A stretch of DNA of 51,091 nucleotides from Zygnema cylindricum (lineage: Eukaryota > Streptophyta > Zygnematophyceae > Zygnematales > Zygnemataceae), in assembly GCA_037447655.1 (NCBI GenBank), contig JBBHKE010002811.1, forward strand, positions 64,001-115,091. Direction: 5' to 3'. The position numbers were made by a program, and so were the translations under genes. Positions 49,721 to 51,091 of this stretch are shown one piece after another (position 1 is the first letter of the stretch; every line of letters starts with the position of its first letter). The notes beneath the pieces were generated by a model. It was not told where the DNA came from. It did not search any database and saw only the letters and a list, made by a program, of their open reading frames with translations.

Positions 49721-50722
49721 TGGGTTCAAGGTGGTAACGCCAACAAAGCATTAATCCCAATTTATACATCTAACGCTACAGTAAAGGCACTTTCCCATGT
49801 GCTAAAGTTACGATTATTTTTTGTCGTTTTCCTCCATAACTTAGAAAAAAAACGTGAAAATCCGCAACCATGCGAAAAAAATGAAATTACCACCGTACAA
49901 GTTGCGTTAACTTAAAACTTTATATGTACTGTAGTTTGTCATCTAGAGCGATGCAGTTTGTCATTTAGCGCGTTTCGACCCACTTTCACGTCCTTCTAGC
50001 TCGTCTTCAAACTTTCTATAAAATCATCTCGAAGTTCCATGAGGTGAGCAAAGAGGCATATGTTGTTGCACGTGTCATAAGTTTTTTACGATTTTTGTGC
50101 ATGGAGTACAAAAAAAAAACCTACTGCACGTTTCGAGCCTATGCATGACTTTTTTCCGTGCGCTTTCCGTGGAGGGGGTTTCGACCAACGGACACCATTT
50201 CGCAAAAGCGAAGTCCGTAAAAGCGCCTCTCTCTCTCCTTCTCCCACTACCGCGTCTCTTTCACAATCATTGCAATAAAAAAAGTCAATAATGGTATCAA
50301 ATGAAAGATCTATAAAAACGATTTCTTTCGACTATCTTTGGGCGTATTTTGATGGCAAGTAAAGTGCGAAAAGACTAAAAAACAAAATCGGGAAATTATG
50401 GCGGAAAGTTTTAGAATTTGTGACATCGTTGCTGTCATAATTTGAGCGTGATGTCAAAATGTCACAAACCCTACACATCTACAATGTCACAAGTAGTTAG
50501 ACGTCCACACCGCTGCTGTTTTGTAAACATCGTCAATTGTCGCGAGTTTAGTAGTCATCTACAATAGTCACAAATTACACCCACTTGTACATCCGTCACA
50601 AACGAAAGTAACGATTTCATTTCTTTACATATGAATGCTCTGAACGTAGTACGGCGAATCTTCGCTAAAAACAAAGTTACAAGACTAAAGTTTTGATTAC
50701 ATAGGAAAGTGCCCTAATTTTG
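49721..50722. other. No gene or repeat identified
   Basis: AT-rich sequence without recognisable coding content. Several GTCACAA and TGTCATAA motifs recur between 50400 and 50600 but show no regular period. Confidence 0.4.
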
Positions 50723-51091
50723 TAGTGTTTTGTAAAGGGTAATTTTCTATTGCGATAAATCCGATAACCAACATTATCGGTTATCGAACGATGAGGGGTC
50801 CCGATATATCGCCCCGGAACCAACAAAAATGATCGTCGATAAATCATTGGTTGGGCGTGGTGGTCCGTACTAGTAGTATGAAACTGGTACTAAAATAGAG
50901 TACAATTGAGAAAGATCGCGACGGGGGTCTTTTGGAAAATGTTTCACAATCCACTCCGTACCACAGTCTAAAGTTATTGTCGACAGTTTTTGGCCGGGTA
51001 TCTATCAGTATTTTATTTTGATGTATTGGAGAATAATCGAGAAAAATCTTTTACCGATATATTGATGTGATATATTCACGGTGTAATGTAC
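50723..51091. mobile_element. Partial family B-like element (B3), reversed, running to the window edge
   Basis: Starts TAGTGTTTTGTAAAGGGTAA, then ATTGCGATAAATCCGATAAC and GGTCCCGATATATCG, which is the reverse of the right end of B2. The window ends in CGATATATTGATGTGATATA followed by TTCACGGTGTAATGTAC, hinting at a further A-type end. Confidence 0.6.

Overview
The window is nuclear DNA from a eukaryote, most likely a green plant of the streptophyte lineage (streptophyte alga or early land plant). It is AT-rich. The genes are split by canonical GT-AG introns. The four recognisable proteins look plant-like: a nine-exon cytosolic triose-phosphate isomerase, a very long thioredoxin-fold/DUF179 (AlgH/UPF0301) protein with the domain order I recall from land plants, an auxin-induced/PCNT115-type aldo-keto reductase, and a fasciclin (FAS1) protein with a predicted GPI signal. 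The species cannot be named from the sequence alone. Exon models were built by hand from splice sites, reading phase and remembered family motifs.

Layout. 40-6861 (-): triose-phosphate isomerase, complete. 6862-8581: divergent intergenic region holding a 620-bp inverted-repeat element. 8582-19807 (+): six-exon secretory thioredoxin-like/DUF179 protein, about 1652 aa. 19808-25519: gene-poor repeat region with LINE 3' tails, a 0.9-kb purine tract, poly-A and a 10-N assembly gap. 25520-29653 (-): complete six-exon aldo-keto reductase, 342 aa. 30860-36882: dense nest of inverted-repeat elements. 37403 to about 38319 or 38507 (+): small unrecognised, probably nuclear protein. 40090-42030: dead, 5'-truncated LINE. 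42703-45677 (-): FAS1 protein. 45994-51091: second element nest, up to three layers deep.

Two themes stand out. (1) All four recognisable genes carry tandem duplications that include an exon end and its splice site, left inside introns: TPI donor x2, thioredoxin/DUF179 exon-4 acceptor x2, AKR donor x5, FAS1 donor x2. (2) A TA-flanked element family (here 'A', ends TACACCG...CGGTGTA) and an hAT-like family ('B', ends TAGTGTTGTGTATCGG, 8-bp target duplication) are nested so that target duplications can be read directly. Twice, independently, an A copy sits in the terminal TA of a B copy. A third element ('C'), a fold-back with 8-bp duplications, carries an A copy in one arm and the empty site in the other.

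The genes do not form one pathway: glycolysis, ER/secretory redox, a cytosolic-type reductase and a cell-surface protein.
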